Assembly: GCA_900766135.1 (NCBI GenBank)
Contig: CAAFUF010000015.1
Span: forward strand, 62,001-126,000
Reading direction: 5' to 3'
From: Paenibacillaceae bacterium
Lineage (GTDB): Bacteria > Bacillota > Bacilli > Paenibacillales > Paenibacillaceae
DNA: 64,000 bases
Position numbers and translations under genes: made by a program. Below, in pieces: positions 9,605 to 18,096 of this stretch (positions are counted from its first letter, which is position 1; each line of letters starts with the position of its first letter). The notes beneath the pieces were generated by a model, which worked only from the letters and a program-made list of their open reading frames with translations, had not been told where the DNA came from and made no database searches.

Positions 9605-11068
9605 ATGAAAGCGATCATGCTGATGTTCGATACGTTAAACCGGCACATGTTGCCTCCTTACGGATGCGACTGGGTTCACGCGCCGAATTTCAAAAGGCTG
9701 GCCGAGAAAACCGTCGTTTTCGACCATGCTTATGTGGGGAGCATGCCTTGCATGCCGGCGCGGCGCGAGCTCCATACGGGCCGTCACAATTTTCTGCATC
9801 GCAGTTGGGGACCGATCGAGCCGTTTGACGATTCGATGCCCGAGCTCTTGAGCGAAAACGGCGTATACACTCATCTCGTTACCGATCACCAGCATTACTG
9901 GGAGGACGGTGGAGCTACCTACCATACCCGTTATAGCTCGAACGAACTGATTCGCGGTCAGGAGGGCGATCCTTGGAAAGGGGAAGTCGCCGATCCGGCA
10001 CCCCCCGAAACGATCGGGATGAAGGCGATGAGCCAGCTCGTCCGGCAAGATTGGGTCAACCGCAAATACATTCGCGAAGAGCAGGATTTTCCGCAAGCGC
10101 GCACGATGGAGAACGGATTGGAATTCATTCGGACGAACCGGAACGAAGACCGCTGGTTCCTGCAGATCGAAACGTTCGATCCGCACGAACCATTCTTTGC
10201 TCCGCAAAAATACCGCGACCTCTACCCCCACGATTACGCGGGCAAGCATTTCGATTGGCCGCCGTACGGGCCGGTCACCGAGACGAGGGAGGAAGTGGAG
10301 CATCTCCGGTACGAATATGCGGCGCTGCTGAGCATGTGCGACCACTATCTGGGGAAAGTGCTGGATGTTATGGATGAGTTCGAAATGTGGAAGGATACTT
10401 TGCTAATCGTGAATACAGATCATGGTTTTTTGCTGGGCGAGCACGATTGGTGGGCCAAATCGGTGATGCCGTATTACGACGAGATCGCGCATATGCCGAT
10501 GTTCATTTGGGATCCCCGCAGCGGGAAGCAAGGCGAACGCAGGCAAAGTCTCGTGCAGACGATCGATTTGGCTCCGACGCTGCTCCGCTATTTCGGGGTT
10601 CATGTGCCGAAGGATATGCAAGGGAAAGACCTCGAAGCCACGGTCGCTTGCGATCAGCCCGTCCGCGATTCCGCGATCTTCGGCATGCACGGCGGACACG
10701 TGAACGTAACGGACGGACGTTATGTCTATATGCGCGCACCGGTAAACGAGACGAATACGCCTCTTTTCAACTATACGTTGATGCCTACGCATATGCGCAG
10801 CCGTTTCTCCGCCGAGGAATTGCGGGATATGGAACTCCAGCCGCCGTTCCGTTTCACGAAGGGCGTTCCGACGCTCAAAGTGCAAGGCGTCGGCCTCTAC
10901 AATCGGGCCCATGCGTTCGGCACCCTGTTGTTTGATCTGCAGCAGGATCCTCAGCAGCAGTACCCGATTCAGGACAAGGACCTGGAACAAAAGATGATTC
11001 AACTGCTGAAGAAGAATATGGAGGCGAACGAAGCCCCGCCTGAGCAATATGTTCGGCTGGGTTTGTAA
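9605..11068 (+). CDS. Cytoplasmic S1-family sulfatase (Cys type)
   Basis: The 487-residue protein is an alkaline-phosphatase-fold sulfatase. The formylglycine motif C-x-P-x-R is present as CMPAR with the modified cysteine at residue 49. Metal-site segments FDTLNRH near the N-terminus and NTDHGFLLGEHDWW in the middle are recognisable. There is no signal peptide, so the enzyme should act in the cytoplasm on imported sulfated sugars. A Cys-type motif without an export signal fits maturation by the anSME encoded at 2424-3674. It lies in the importer operon, directly followed by a second sulfatase. The sulfate position it attacks cannot be told from the sequence. Confidence 0.9.
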   Translation: MKAIMLMFDTLNRHMLPPYGCDWVHAPNFKRLAEKTVVFDHAYVGSMPCMPARRELHTGRHNFLHRSWGPIEPFDDSMPELLSENGVYTHLVTDHQHYWEDGGATYHTRYSSNELIRGQEGDPWKGEVADPAPPETIGMKAMSQLVRQDWVNRKYIREEQDFPQARTMENGLEFIRTNRNEDRWFLQIETFDPHEPFFAPQKYRDLYPHDYAGKHFDWPPYGPVTETREEVEHLRYEYAALLSMCDHYLGKVLDVMDEFEMWKDTLLIVNTDHGFLLGEHDWWAKSVMPYYDEIAHMPMFIWDPRSGKQGERRQSLVQTIDLAPTLLRYFGVHVPKDMQGKDLEATVACDQPVRDSAIFGMHGGHVNVTDGRYVYMRAPVNETNTPLFNYTLMPTHMRSRFSAEELRDMELQPPFRFTKGVPTLKVQGVGLYNRAHAFGTLLFDLQQDPQQQYPIQDKDLEQKMIQLLKKNMEANEAPPEQYVRLGL

Positions 11069-11096
11069 ATCCATTGATGAAGGAGCGGGTTAACAG

Positions 11097-12563
11097 ATGC
11101 GTATCTTGTTTTTGGATCTCGATTCGACGTCGCCCGACCATTTGGGGTGCTACGGATACTACAGAAATACGTCCCCGAATATCGACCGCATCGCCAAACA
11201 GGGGGTCCGGTTCACCAATTATTACACGTCCGACGCTCCGTGCGCGCCCTCGCGAGCCGCGTTCATGTCCGGACGTTTCGGCATCCATTCCGGACTCGTG
11301 GGCCACGGGGGAACGGCCGCGGATTTTCGAAGAGAAGGGGAGCCCCGGCAATTCCGCGATCTGCTGACGACCGAAAGCCTTCCGGGATTTTTGCGGTCGG
11401 CAGGCATGAAGACCGTACTGTTCAGTCCATTCGGAGAAAGACATTCGCAGTGGACCTTTTATGCGGGGTTTTCGGAAATCCACAATTCGGGCCAAAGCGG
11501 CATGGAATCGGCGGAGGATGTGACACCCGGCGTTCTGGATTGGATCGACCGCAACTCGCAGGACGATAATTGGTTTTTATATGTCAATTATTGGGACCCT
11601 CATACGCCTTACCGGGCGCCCGAGGAATTCGGGAACCCGTTCGCCGGCGAACCGCTGCCGGGTTGGATGACGGAGGAGATGCTGGAACGGCATTTGAAGA
11701 AGGTCGGGCCGCATAGCCCGCGGGAAATCAATATGTTCGACAATAAGAAGAACCCCAAATGGCCGCGTCAACCCGGCGAATTTCTCGACATGGAAGGCTT
11801 GCGCCAAATGATCGACGGCTACGACTGCGGAATCCGCTACGTCGATTCACACATCGGGCAGCTGATGGAGGCACTCAGCCGTAAGGGCGTGATGGAGGAA
11901 CTGGTCATCATCATCTCCGCGGATCACGGCGAAAATCAGGGACAACTCGGCATTTACGGCGAACATGCCACTGCGGATCAAGGAACTTGCCGCATCCCGA
12001 TGATCATTCACTGGCCGGGCGTCACCCGTCCAGGCATTGATGAAGGACTGCACTATCATCTGGACTTCTTGCCGACGATCGCCGAACTTCTTGGAAAGGA
12101 ACCTTCCGTGACCTGGGACGGCCGAAGTTATGCGCCCGCTTTAACCGCGGGAACGGACTGCGGAAGAGATGATTTGGTTTTGTCCCAATGCGTCCATGTG
12201 TGCCAACGCAGCGTGCGCTTCGGAGATTGGCTGTACATGAGGACGTATCACGACGGGTATCACTTATTCCCGAAAGAAATGCTGTATAACCTGAAGGTGG
12301 ACCCGTTCGAGCAGCGCGACGTGGCACCCGAGCATCCGGAGGTATGCATGCAGGCGGTTTATCGGCTAAACGATTGGCATGACGATATGATGGCATCCAT
12401 GACCTACGACGTCGATCCGTTATGGACCGTTATACAAGAAGGCGGCCCTTATCATGCGAAAGGCCACCTTCCGTATTATGTCAAGCATTTGGAACAAACG
12501 GGCCGCGCCGATGCCATATCCGAACTGAAAAAGCGGCATCCGCGGGAATTTCGGCAGGGGTAG
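11097..12563 (+). CDS. Cytoplasmic S1-family sulfatase (Cys type), second copy
   Basis: This 488-residue sulfatase has the formylglycine motif CAPSR with the cysteine at residue 49, preceded by the metal-binding DLDSTSPDHLGCYG block and followed by SADHGENQGQLGIYGEH. No signal peptide is present. It differs strongly from the sulfatase before it, so the two probably remove sulfate from different positions or sugars. AAGGAG lies about 11 bases before the ATG at 11097. The next gene (GH3) begins about 60 bp later. Confidence 0.9.
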   Translation: MRILFLDLDSTSPDHLGCYGYYRNTSPNIDRIAKQGVRFTNYYTSDAPCAPSRAAFMSGRFGIHSGLVGHGGTAADFRREGEPRQFRDLLTTESLPGFLRSAGMKTVLFSPFGERHSQWTFYAGFSEIHNSGQSGMESAEDVTPGVLDWIDRNSQDDNWFLYVNYWDPHTPYRAPEEFGNPFAGEPLPGWMTEEMLERHLKKVGPHSPREINMFDNKKNPKWPRQPGEFLDMEGLRQMIDGYDCGIRYVDSHIGQLMEALSRKGVMEELVIIISADHGENQGQLGIYGEHATADQGTCRIPMIIHWPGVTRPGIDEGLHYHLDFLPTIAELLGKEPSVTWDGRSYAPALTAGTDCGRDDLVLSQCVHVCQRSVRFGDWLYMRTYHDGYHLFPKEMLYNLKVDPFEQRDVAPEHPEVCMQAVYRLNDWHDDMMASMTYDVDPLWTVIQEGGPYHAKGHLPYYVKHLEQTGRADAISELKKRHPREFRQG

Positions 12564-12624
12564 GATGGGGAAACGAATCGGTGGGATGTCACGAAAAATT
12601 GGACCTCCCAAGGAGATGAGAAAC

Positions 12625-14331
12625 GTGGTGAATTTGAAAGCCAAACCGTATTATTTATCCGATGAAGATATCGTTTGGGTGCAACGGACGCTGGCAGGCA
12701 TGACATTGGACGAGAAGGTCGGGCAGATGTTTTGCCTGGTCGGCTATTCCGATGAAGAAGCATACTTAAAGCGGCTGGCGGCGGACTACAAGGCTGGGGG
12801 CTTAATGTGCCGACCCATGCCTGTAGGCGATATCTTAAATACGGTGCAAACGCTGCAGCAGAACGCGAAAATTCCGATGCTGATCGCGGCCAATCTGGAG
12901 AAGGGAGGCTCCGGCATCGCTGTGGAGGGAACCACCATCGGGTCGGTCATGCAGGTGGCCGCCACCGATGACGACGAGATGGCCTACAAGCTCGGCGTCG
13001 TCTGCGGGCGCGAAGGCGCGGCGGTGGGCTGCAACTGGGCGTTTGCGCCGATCGTCGACATCGATTACAATTTCCGCAATCCGATTACCAATACGCGCAC
13101 ATTTGGCTCCGATCCGGAGCGCGTCCGCCGCATGGGCATCCAGTATGTCAAAGGCGTGCAGCAAAACGGCGTCGCGGCTTCGATCAAGCATTTCCCGGGT
13201 GATGGAGTGGATGAGCGGGACCAGCATTTGGTGGAAAGCGTCAATTCTTTGTCCTGCGAAGAATGGGACGCCACCTACGGCGCCGTGTACAAAGCCTGCA
13301 TCGAGGAAGGCGCGATGACGGTGATGGTCGGCCACATTCTGCAGCCGGCCTACAGCCGCAAGCTGAATCCGGCGCTCAAGGATCACGAGATTTTGCCGGC
13401 CTCTTTATCCTACGAATTGGTGACGAAGCTGCTCAAAGAACAACTGGGCTTTAACGGTCTGGTGGTCACGGACGCTTCCACGATGGCGGGGATGATGATT
13501 TCGATGCCGCGGTCGCAAGCCGTTCCGCAGGCGATCGCCGCCGGCTGTGACATGTTCCTGTTCTGCCGCAGCTTGGAGGAAGATTTCGGCTACATGAAGC
13601 AGGGCATCGAGGATGGCATCATCACCGGGGAGCGCCTGAATGAAGCGTTGACCCGAATTTTGGGGCTGAAAGCGGCGTTGAAGCTGCACCGCAAGCAAGC
13701 GGAGGGGACGCTTGTGCCTCGATTGGAAGATGCACTTAAGGTGCTGGGTGCGGAGGAACACTGGCAATGGTCGGTGGAGTGCGCGGACAAGGCGGTGACT
13801 CTGGTCAAAGAAGAGAACGGAGTGTTGCCGATTCATCCCGATAAATACAAGCGCGTCCTGTTCTATGATATCGAATCCCAGCAAGGGGTGGCGTACAGCG
13901 CGCGGGTCGGAGCCTCCGAGTTGTTCAAAGAGATGCTTCGGGCTGAAGGCTTTGAGGTGAGCACTTTCGAGGTGAATCCGGGATTTGAAGGGATGATGTC
14001 GGCGCAAAGCGAGGTGCTCGGCCAGTTTGATTTGATCATCTATCTCGCCAATATGGTAACCAAAAGCAACCAGACGGTGGTGCGGATCGAATGGAAGCAG
14101 CCGATGGGAGCCAATGTACCGACCTTTATGACCTCGATTCCGACGATGTTCATCTCGATTGAGAACCCGTACCACCTGCTGGATGTTCCGCGGGTAAAGA
14201 CGTTTATTAACGCCTACAATTCGAACGACAACGTGCTGCAGGCGTTGATTGACAAACTGATGGGCCGCTCGGAATTCAAAGGGACAAGCCCGGTCGATGC
14301 GTTCTGCGGCTTGTGGGATGCCAAGTTGTAA
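12625..14331 (+). CDS. GH3 NagZ-like glycosidase or phosphorylase with Asp-His acid/base dyad
   Basis: This short GH3 protein (about 568 residues) lacks a signal peptide. The probable nucleophile is Asp283 in VVTDAST. The loop after KHFPGDG holds R-D-Q-H, placing Asp199 and His201 where NagZ-type GH3 enzymes carry their Asp-His acid/base pair. Some His-type GH3 enzymes are phosphorylases, and the next gene is a beta-phosphoglucomutase, so phosphorolysis is possible. AGGAG at 12611-12615 decides the start: it touches the ATG at 12616 but stands 9 bases from the GTG at 12625, which I prefer. It probably cleaves the oligosaccharide after desulfation. The sugar is unknown. Confidence 0.85.
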   Translation: MVNLKAKPYYLSDEDIVWVQRTLAGMTLDEKVGQMFCLVGYSDEEAYLKRLAADYKAGGLMCRPMPVGDILNTVQTLQQNAKIPMLIAANLEKGGSGIAVEGTTIGSVMQVAATDDDEMAYKLGVVCGREGAAVGCNWAFAPIVDIDYNFRNPITNTRTFGSDPERVRRMGIQYVKGVQQNGVAASIKHFPGDGVDERDQHLVESVNSLSCEEWDATYGAVYKACIEEGAMTVMVGHILQPAYSRKLNPALKDHEILPASLSYELVTKLLKEQLGFNGLVVTDASTMAGMMISMPRSQAVPQAIAAGCDMFLFCRSLEEDFGYMKQGIEDGIITGERLNEALTRILGLKAALKLHRKQAEGTLVPRLEDALKVLGAEEHWQWSVECADKAVTLVKEENGVLPIHPDKYKRVLFYDIESQQGVAYSARVGASELFKEMLRAEGFEVSTFEVNPGFEGMMSAQSEVLGQFDLIIYLANMVTKSNQTVVRIEWKQPMGANVPTFMTSIPTMFISIENPYHLLDVPRVKTFINAYNSNDNVLQALIDKLMGRSEFKGTSPVDAFCGLWDAKL

Positions 14332-14394
14332 TTGCGGCAGGGAAGCCCTTCGGGAATCCAGAGAGAGAAAAACGAAGCGGGAGGAGAGAGCGGC

Positions 14395-15036
14395 ATGGAT
14401 CGACGATATGAGGCGATTATTTTCGATCTGGACGGGGTGATCGTCTCGACCGATCGTTATCATTTCCTGGCGTGGTCCCAGCTGGCCTGGCAAGAGGGGA
14501 TCGAATTTAACGAGCAAATCAACCACCGGCTGCGCGGCGTCAGTCGCATGGAAAGTTTGGAGATTATACTGGAAAAAGCAAGCAAACGCTATATGCCCAT
14601 CGAGAAGTTGGAGCTGGCAGCTCGAAAAAACGAGGTTTACCGCAGCCTGCTGAGCGATCTCAGCGAGGGTGATATGCTGCCGGGAGTGGCGGAGACCTTG
14701 TCCGCCCTCCGCGAGCGGGGGTACAAAATCGCTATCGGTTCGTCCAGCAAAAATACGCCGATAATCCTGGAGCGGATCGGTTTGTCCGGTTATTTCGATG
14801 CGGCGGCGGACGGGAATGGGATCAAGCGCAGCAAACCGGACCCGGAAGTGTTCCTGCTGGCAGCCGCCAAGCTGGGCGTTTCGCCCGCGGAATGCCTTGT
14901 TGTTGAGGACGCGGAGGCGGGGGTCATCGCCGCCAAACGCGGCGGCATGGCGGCAGCGGCCATCGGCGAGGCGCGAAGCTGCGCGGAAGCGGATTATTCG
15001 TTGATGACGATAGAGGATTTATTGCTTTATGTGTGA
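14395..15036 (+). CDS. pgmB: Beta-phosphoglucomutase (HAD superfamily)
   Basis: The 213-residue protein shows all HAD motifs: DLDGVIV with the phosphorylated Asp, the GSSSKNT loop, the SKPDPEVF lysine and VEDAEAGV. Cap residues such as RLRGVSRMESLEIIL match beta-phosphoglucomutases. The family turns beta-glucose-1-phosphate into glucose-6-phosphate and so usually sits beside a glycoside phosphorylase. Here the only candidate is the preceding GH3 enzyme. The ATG at 14395 is preceded by GGAGGAGAG. It is the last gene of the operon, followed by a clear terminator. Confidence 0.88.
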   Translation: MDRRYEAIIFDLDGVIVSTDRYHFLAWSQLAWQEGIEFNEQINHRLRGVSRMESLEIILEKASKRYMPIEKLELAARKNEVYRSLLSDLSEGDMLPGVAETLSALRERGYKIAIGSSSKNTPIILERIGLSGYFDAAADGNGIKRSKPDPEVFLLAAAKLGVSPAECLVVEDAEAGVIAAKRGGMAAAAIGEARSCAEADYSLMTIEDLLLYV

Positions 15037-15090
15037 ATAGACAGGGGAAGTTCGGAGGTACGTACGGGATCCACGTGCCATGAATTGCCG

Positions 15091-15120
15091 GAGGCGCCGT
15101 TTCGACGGCGCCTCTTCTTT
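15091..15120 (+). terminator. Intrinsic terminator of the importer-sulfatase operon
   Basis: A perfect 10-bp stem (GAGGCGCCGT and ACGGCGCCTC) closes on a TTCG tetraloop and is followed by TTCTTT. It lies 54 bp after the pgmB stop codon. Confidence 0.9.
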
Positions 15121-15191
15121 GATCCTGGGCCGGTACCGTTAATAGCCGTACGACGACTGTTCGACGGAAGGTCAGACTGTACCGAAAACGG

Positions 15192-15378
15192 CTAACGGAC
15201 CTGAACGACCTTATTTGCCGCAAAAGACAGTGTTTTGAATTCTAAAGGACCGGTAAGCTCTTATTTACCCGGAAAAGGCCAAAAAGACTCATTTAAACCC
15301 CCATTAAGGTCTCTGGTGTCCGTTACATTCTGAAAGCGCTGGATTTTGCCGAAATAACGTCACCGGAGTTCCGTTAGG
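15192..15378. repeat. Interspersed short repeats, family B (two direct, two inverted units)
   Basis: The gene-free stretch 15037-15408 holds the operon terminator and then a group of degenerate units of about 35 bases. Forward units begin CTAACGGACC at 15192 and CTAAAGGACC at 15242, each continuing into CTTATTT and a GC-rich, A-rich end. Inverted units end in GTCCGTTA at 15325 and TCCGTTAGG at 15378; the reverse complement of the last begins CTAACGGAAC and contains GTTATTTCGGCAAAA. The arrangement makes a large imperfect dyad. A related group lies at 48694-48827. No coding potential is seen, and the function is unknown. Confidence 0.6.
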
Positions 15379-15408
15379 GCCGGCAGCAAATTTCCAGGTT
15401 CATCTCCA

Positions 15409-16599
15409 TTAGTCTCCATCCCACTCCTGAAGCATCATCACGGCCGCTCCGGTAGCTACGGCTTCATCCAGCAACACGCCTTGCGTGAAGACCGGGCTGT
15501 ATTCGGGATAATGATAGGTATTCTTCTTCGCAATTTCCAGCGCGGTATCGAAGACCAGCGAATGGGCGCCGACGAGCGGACCGCCCAAAATGACGTATTC
15601 GGGATGCAGCGCATTGATCAGGTTGGCGAGCCCGATCCCCAGATAAGCGGCCGTTTCCGAAAATTGCTCTTTAACCAGCGGATCGTCTTGCTTCAGGGCG
15701 TCGATTAACGTAGCGAAGTTAACCTGATCCGGCGAAATCCCGGACAGCAGGCTGCTGCGCCCGATTTTCAGCTGGGTACGCACGCGTTCTTCGAGCGCGG
15801 GAACGGACACGAAGGCCTCCAATGCCCCGTAATTGCCTTTTTCCCGCAGTCTTGGCCCATTGGCCTGGATGATCATTTGGCCGATGGCCCCTTCGGTATC
15901 CACGGCTCCGCGGAGAATCTGGCCGCCGGACATCGCGGCCGACCGAATGTTAACGCCGGAGTGAACGTATAGGGCGTGCTGGATGTTTTGGGTCCGCAGC
16001 GCCCAGTGCTCGCCGATTAATGCGGTATTTGCCCCATTGTCGAGTCTGGCCGGGAACCCCAGCCGCTCCGTCAACATTTCGCAAATCGGCACGTTCTTCC
16101 AAGAGGAAGCGGGGAAAAATTCCGGTTCAAGAATGATCCCCTTACGTTGATCCAGCGGGCCGACCGCGCCGATTCCCATGCCAAGGACGTCGGCGGACGA
16201 GAGGCCATGCTCGGCGAGGAACCCCCGGGCGATCTTTGCCACATGATCGGCCAGCAGCTCGGGCGTCATGGTAACGTCCATTTGCCAGCGGAACGAGGAC
16301 AAGGGGTTAAGATGCAAGTCGTACAAGCCCAAGGCGGAATAAAGTCGGGAGATTTCCAGGCCGAACAGGTAGCGGTATTTCGGGTTGGTTTGGAACAAAA
16401 TCGGCTTTCTGCCGCCAGTGGAGCTGCCGAGGCCGGAAACGACGATCAGCCCTTGCGAGGTCATGTCCTCAAGCAAACGCGTCATGCTGCTGCTGGTCAA
16501 AGGGAAGTCGCTTAACAAATCGGCTTTCGAGACGGTTCCGAGGCGGGAAATGCGGTCAAAGACCTGTTTTTTTATCGAAGGATTGGAATGAGTTATCAT
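15409..16599 (-). CDS. ROK-family transcriptional repressor lacking the usual zinc site
   Basis: A 396-residue NagC/XylR-type protein: an N-terminal winged helix-turn-helix (about 8-65), then a ROK sugar-binding domain. ROK regulators normally bind zinc through the His of GEIGH and three Cys in C-x-C-G-x2-G-C. Here the matching stretch reads EGAIGQM and then REKGNYGALE, so all four ligands are replaced. The fold may be kept by other means. The start at 16599 has GGAG 10 bases upstream. It is divergent from the chromate-transporter genes and lies after the sulfated-glycan operon, which it may repress; its effector is unknown. Confidence 0.87.
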   Translation of the reverse strand: MITHSNPSIKKQVFDRISRLGTVSKADLLSDFPLTSSSMTRLLEDMTSQGLIVVSGLGSSTGGRKPILFQTNPKYRYLFGLEISRLYSALGLYDLHLNPLSSFRWQMDVTMTPELLADHVAKIARGFLAEHGLSSADVLGMGIGAVGPLDQRKGIILEPEFFPASSWKNVPICEMLTERLGFPARLDNGANTALIGEHWALRTQNIQHALYVHSGVNIRSAAMSGGQILRGAVDTEGAIGQMIIQANGPRLREKGNYGALEAFVSVPALEERVRTQLKIGRSSLLSGISPDQVNFATLIDALKQDDPLVKEQFSETAAYLGIGLANLINALHPEYVILGGPLVGAHSLVFDTALEIAKKNTYHYPEYSPVFTQGVLLDEAVATGAAVMMLQEWDGD

Positions 16600-16813
16600 C
16601 AATGCCGTTCTCCATTTCCAAGTTATCTAGTCGGGATAAAACCAGTATAACGAGATTATCGAGTTATTTCCAGTTAATATCATCAGAATAATCAACATAA
16701 TTTCATCTAGGAATTTTCTCCTTCGTAATTTCGGTTTAGAATGCCTATTTACAAGAAAAAAACGATAATTTATTCTTAATCTAACATAACTTAATTCCAA
16801 AATGAAATTAATG

Positions 16814-16822
16814 TGCTATAAT
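16814..16822 (+). promoter_or_regulatory. Extended -10 promoter for the chromate-transporter pair
   Basis: TGCTATAAT is a perfect extended -10 element with TATAAT at 16817-16822, 45 bp before the first ATG. The -35 region (about 16795-16800, TTCCAA) is poor, as extended -10 promoters allow. The surrounding 16603-16867 spacer is very AT-rich. Confidence 0.6.
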
Positions 16823-16867
16823 GCTAGTAGACGAGTAGCTTGACGAGACAGAAAAGGGTGTGTTCGG

Positions 16868-17503
16868 ATGAACCGCACGCTGACAGAGCGTATTACACTA
16901 CTATGGCATATCTTTTGCGCTTTCTCAAAGATCGGACCTTCCACCTTTGGAGGAGGTTATGCGATGATCGCGACGATCGAAGAGGAGATCGTTCACCGAA
17001 AAGGGTGGATGAAGCAGGATGAAATGGGGGATATGGTGTCCATTTCGGGATCTGCCCCCGGCGGCGTGGCCGTCAATTCCGCGGCTTTCATCGGCTTCCG
17101 CTTGGGCGGGATTCCCGGCGCCGTCACGGCCGTTACCGCGATTACATTGCCTACGTTCATCATTGTTTTTCTTCTGAGCTTGCTTAGTATGGTTTTTAAA
17201 GACAATGTGAAGGTGGAGGCCGCACTGAAAGGCATTCACGCTGCGGTCGTGGCCTTAATCATCGTAGCCGCCTTCAAGATGTGGAAATCCTCCGTTCTGG
17301 ACGGGGCGACCTTGGCGATTACGGCCGTTGCGGTCGTACTTCTGTTATTTACCGGCATTCATTCGTTTTATCTTATCTTGGGGGGACCGCTCGTCGGAAT
17401 TGCGGTTGTATTGACGAAACGTAAGCTCGGGCTGACCGTGCGGACGGAGAAGGAACGGACCAAGGACAAACAGGAGCTTCATTTTCCGGAATATTACATC
17501 TAA
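16868..17503 (+). CDS. Chromate transporter, N-terminal half-type subunit
   Basis: The 211-residue membrane protein carries the CHR signature FSKIGPSTFGGGYAMIATIEEEIV near its N-terminus and about five to six membrane helices. Half-size CHR proteins are encoded as pairs in Bacillales, and the next gene is the partner. Family members expel chromate or related oxyanions. The ATG at 16868 follows AAAGGGTG by about 8 bases. The place next to sulfatase genes raises the possibility of sulfate handling, but that is only inference. Confidence 0.87.
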   Translation: MNRTLTERITLLWHIFCAFSKIGPSTFGGGYAMIATIEEEIVHRKGWMKQDEMGDMVSISGSAPGGVAVNSAAFIGFRLGGIPGAVTAVTAITLPTFIIVFLLSLLSMVFKDNVKVEAALKGIHAAVVALIIVAAFKMWKSSVLDGATLAITAVAVVLLLFTGIHSFYLILGGPLVGIAVVLTKRKLGLTVRTEKERTKDKQELHFPEYYI

Positions 17504-17515
17504 AGGGTGGTCTCA

Positions 17516-18049
17516 ATGCTTTGGCAGCTGTTTTTGGTTTTCATCAAGGTGGGGCTCATTTCCTTTGGCGGCGGCTACGCGGTCATGACGCTGATTCAGC
17601 GGGAGGTGGCCGCCAAGGGATGGGTGGATGCCGGGGAGTTCCAGGAGATCGTCGCGTTGGCGGGGATGGCCCCGGGGTCCATCGCCACGAATGCCGCCAC
17701 GTTGATCGGGTATTCGGAGGCGGGGATTTGGGGCGCGATCGTGTCTACCGCAGGTATCATTTTGCCGTCGCTGATCATCGTCATTCTGATTACCGCTTTT
17801 TTCTTCAAACTCCAGGACAACGTTTGGGTCAGGTCGTCGTTTTACGGCTTGCGTCCGATCGTGACGGGGCTGATCATTTATGCCGCCATACATTTCGGGC
17901 TTAGCGGACGGAGCGAATCACCGCTCAGCTGGTCCACGGCGGGTACGCTGTTGATCATTGCCGGAAGCCTTGCTTTGGTGGCCAAATACAAAGTTCATCC
18001 TTTTGCGGTGATTGCGCTGTCTGCAGCCGCGGGCATTGTCTTATTCTAA
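17516..18049 (+). CDS. Chromate transporter, second half-type subunit
   Basis: This 177-residue protein has its own CHR signature, IKVGLISFGGGYAVMTLIQREV, and about five hydrophobic helices. It is homologous to the preceding protein and separated from it by 12 bp, so the two should form a heteromeric transporter. The ATG at 17516 is chosen because AAGGGTGG lies 5 bases upstream; the in-frame start at 17507 is inside that site. A strong terminator follows at once. Confidence 0.87.
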   Translation: MLWQLFLVFIKVGLISFGGGYAVMTLIQREVAAKGWVDAGEFQEIVALAGMAPGSIATNAATLIGYSEAGIWGAIVSTAGIILPSLIIVILITAFFFKLQDNVWVRSSFYGLRPIVTGLIIYAAIHFGLSGRSESPLSWSTAGTLLIIAGSLALVAKYKVHPFAVIALSAAAGIVLF

Positions 18050-18051
18050 AT

Positions 18052-18096
18052 CAGGGGTTTCCTAATTAACGATTAGGAGGCCCCTGTTTAATTTTT
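18052..18096. terminator. Bidirectional terminator between chromate and AraC genes
   Basis: CAGGGGTTTCCTAAT (18052-18066) pairs with ATTAGGAGGCCCCTG (18072-18086) over 15 bp with two G-T wobbles and a TAACG loop, followed by TTTAATTTTT on the plus strand. It sits between convergent genes and overlaps the end of the AraC gene. Confidence 0.88.
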
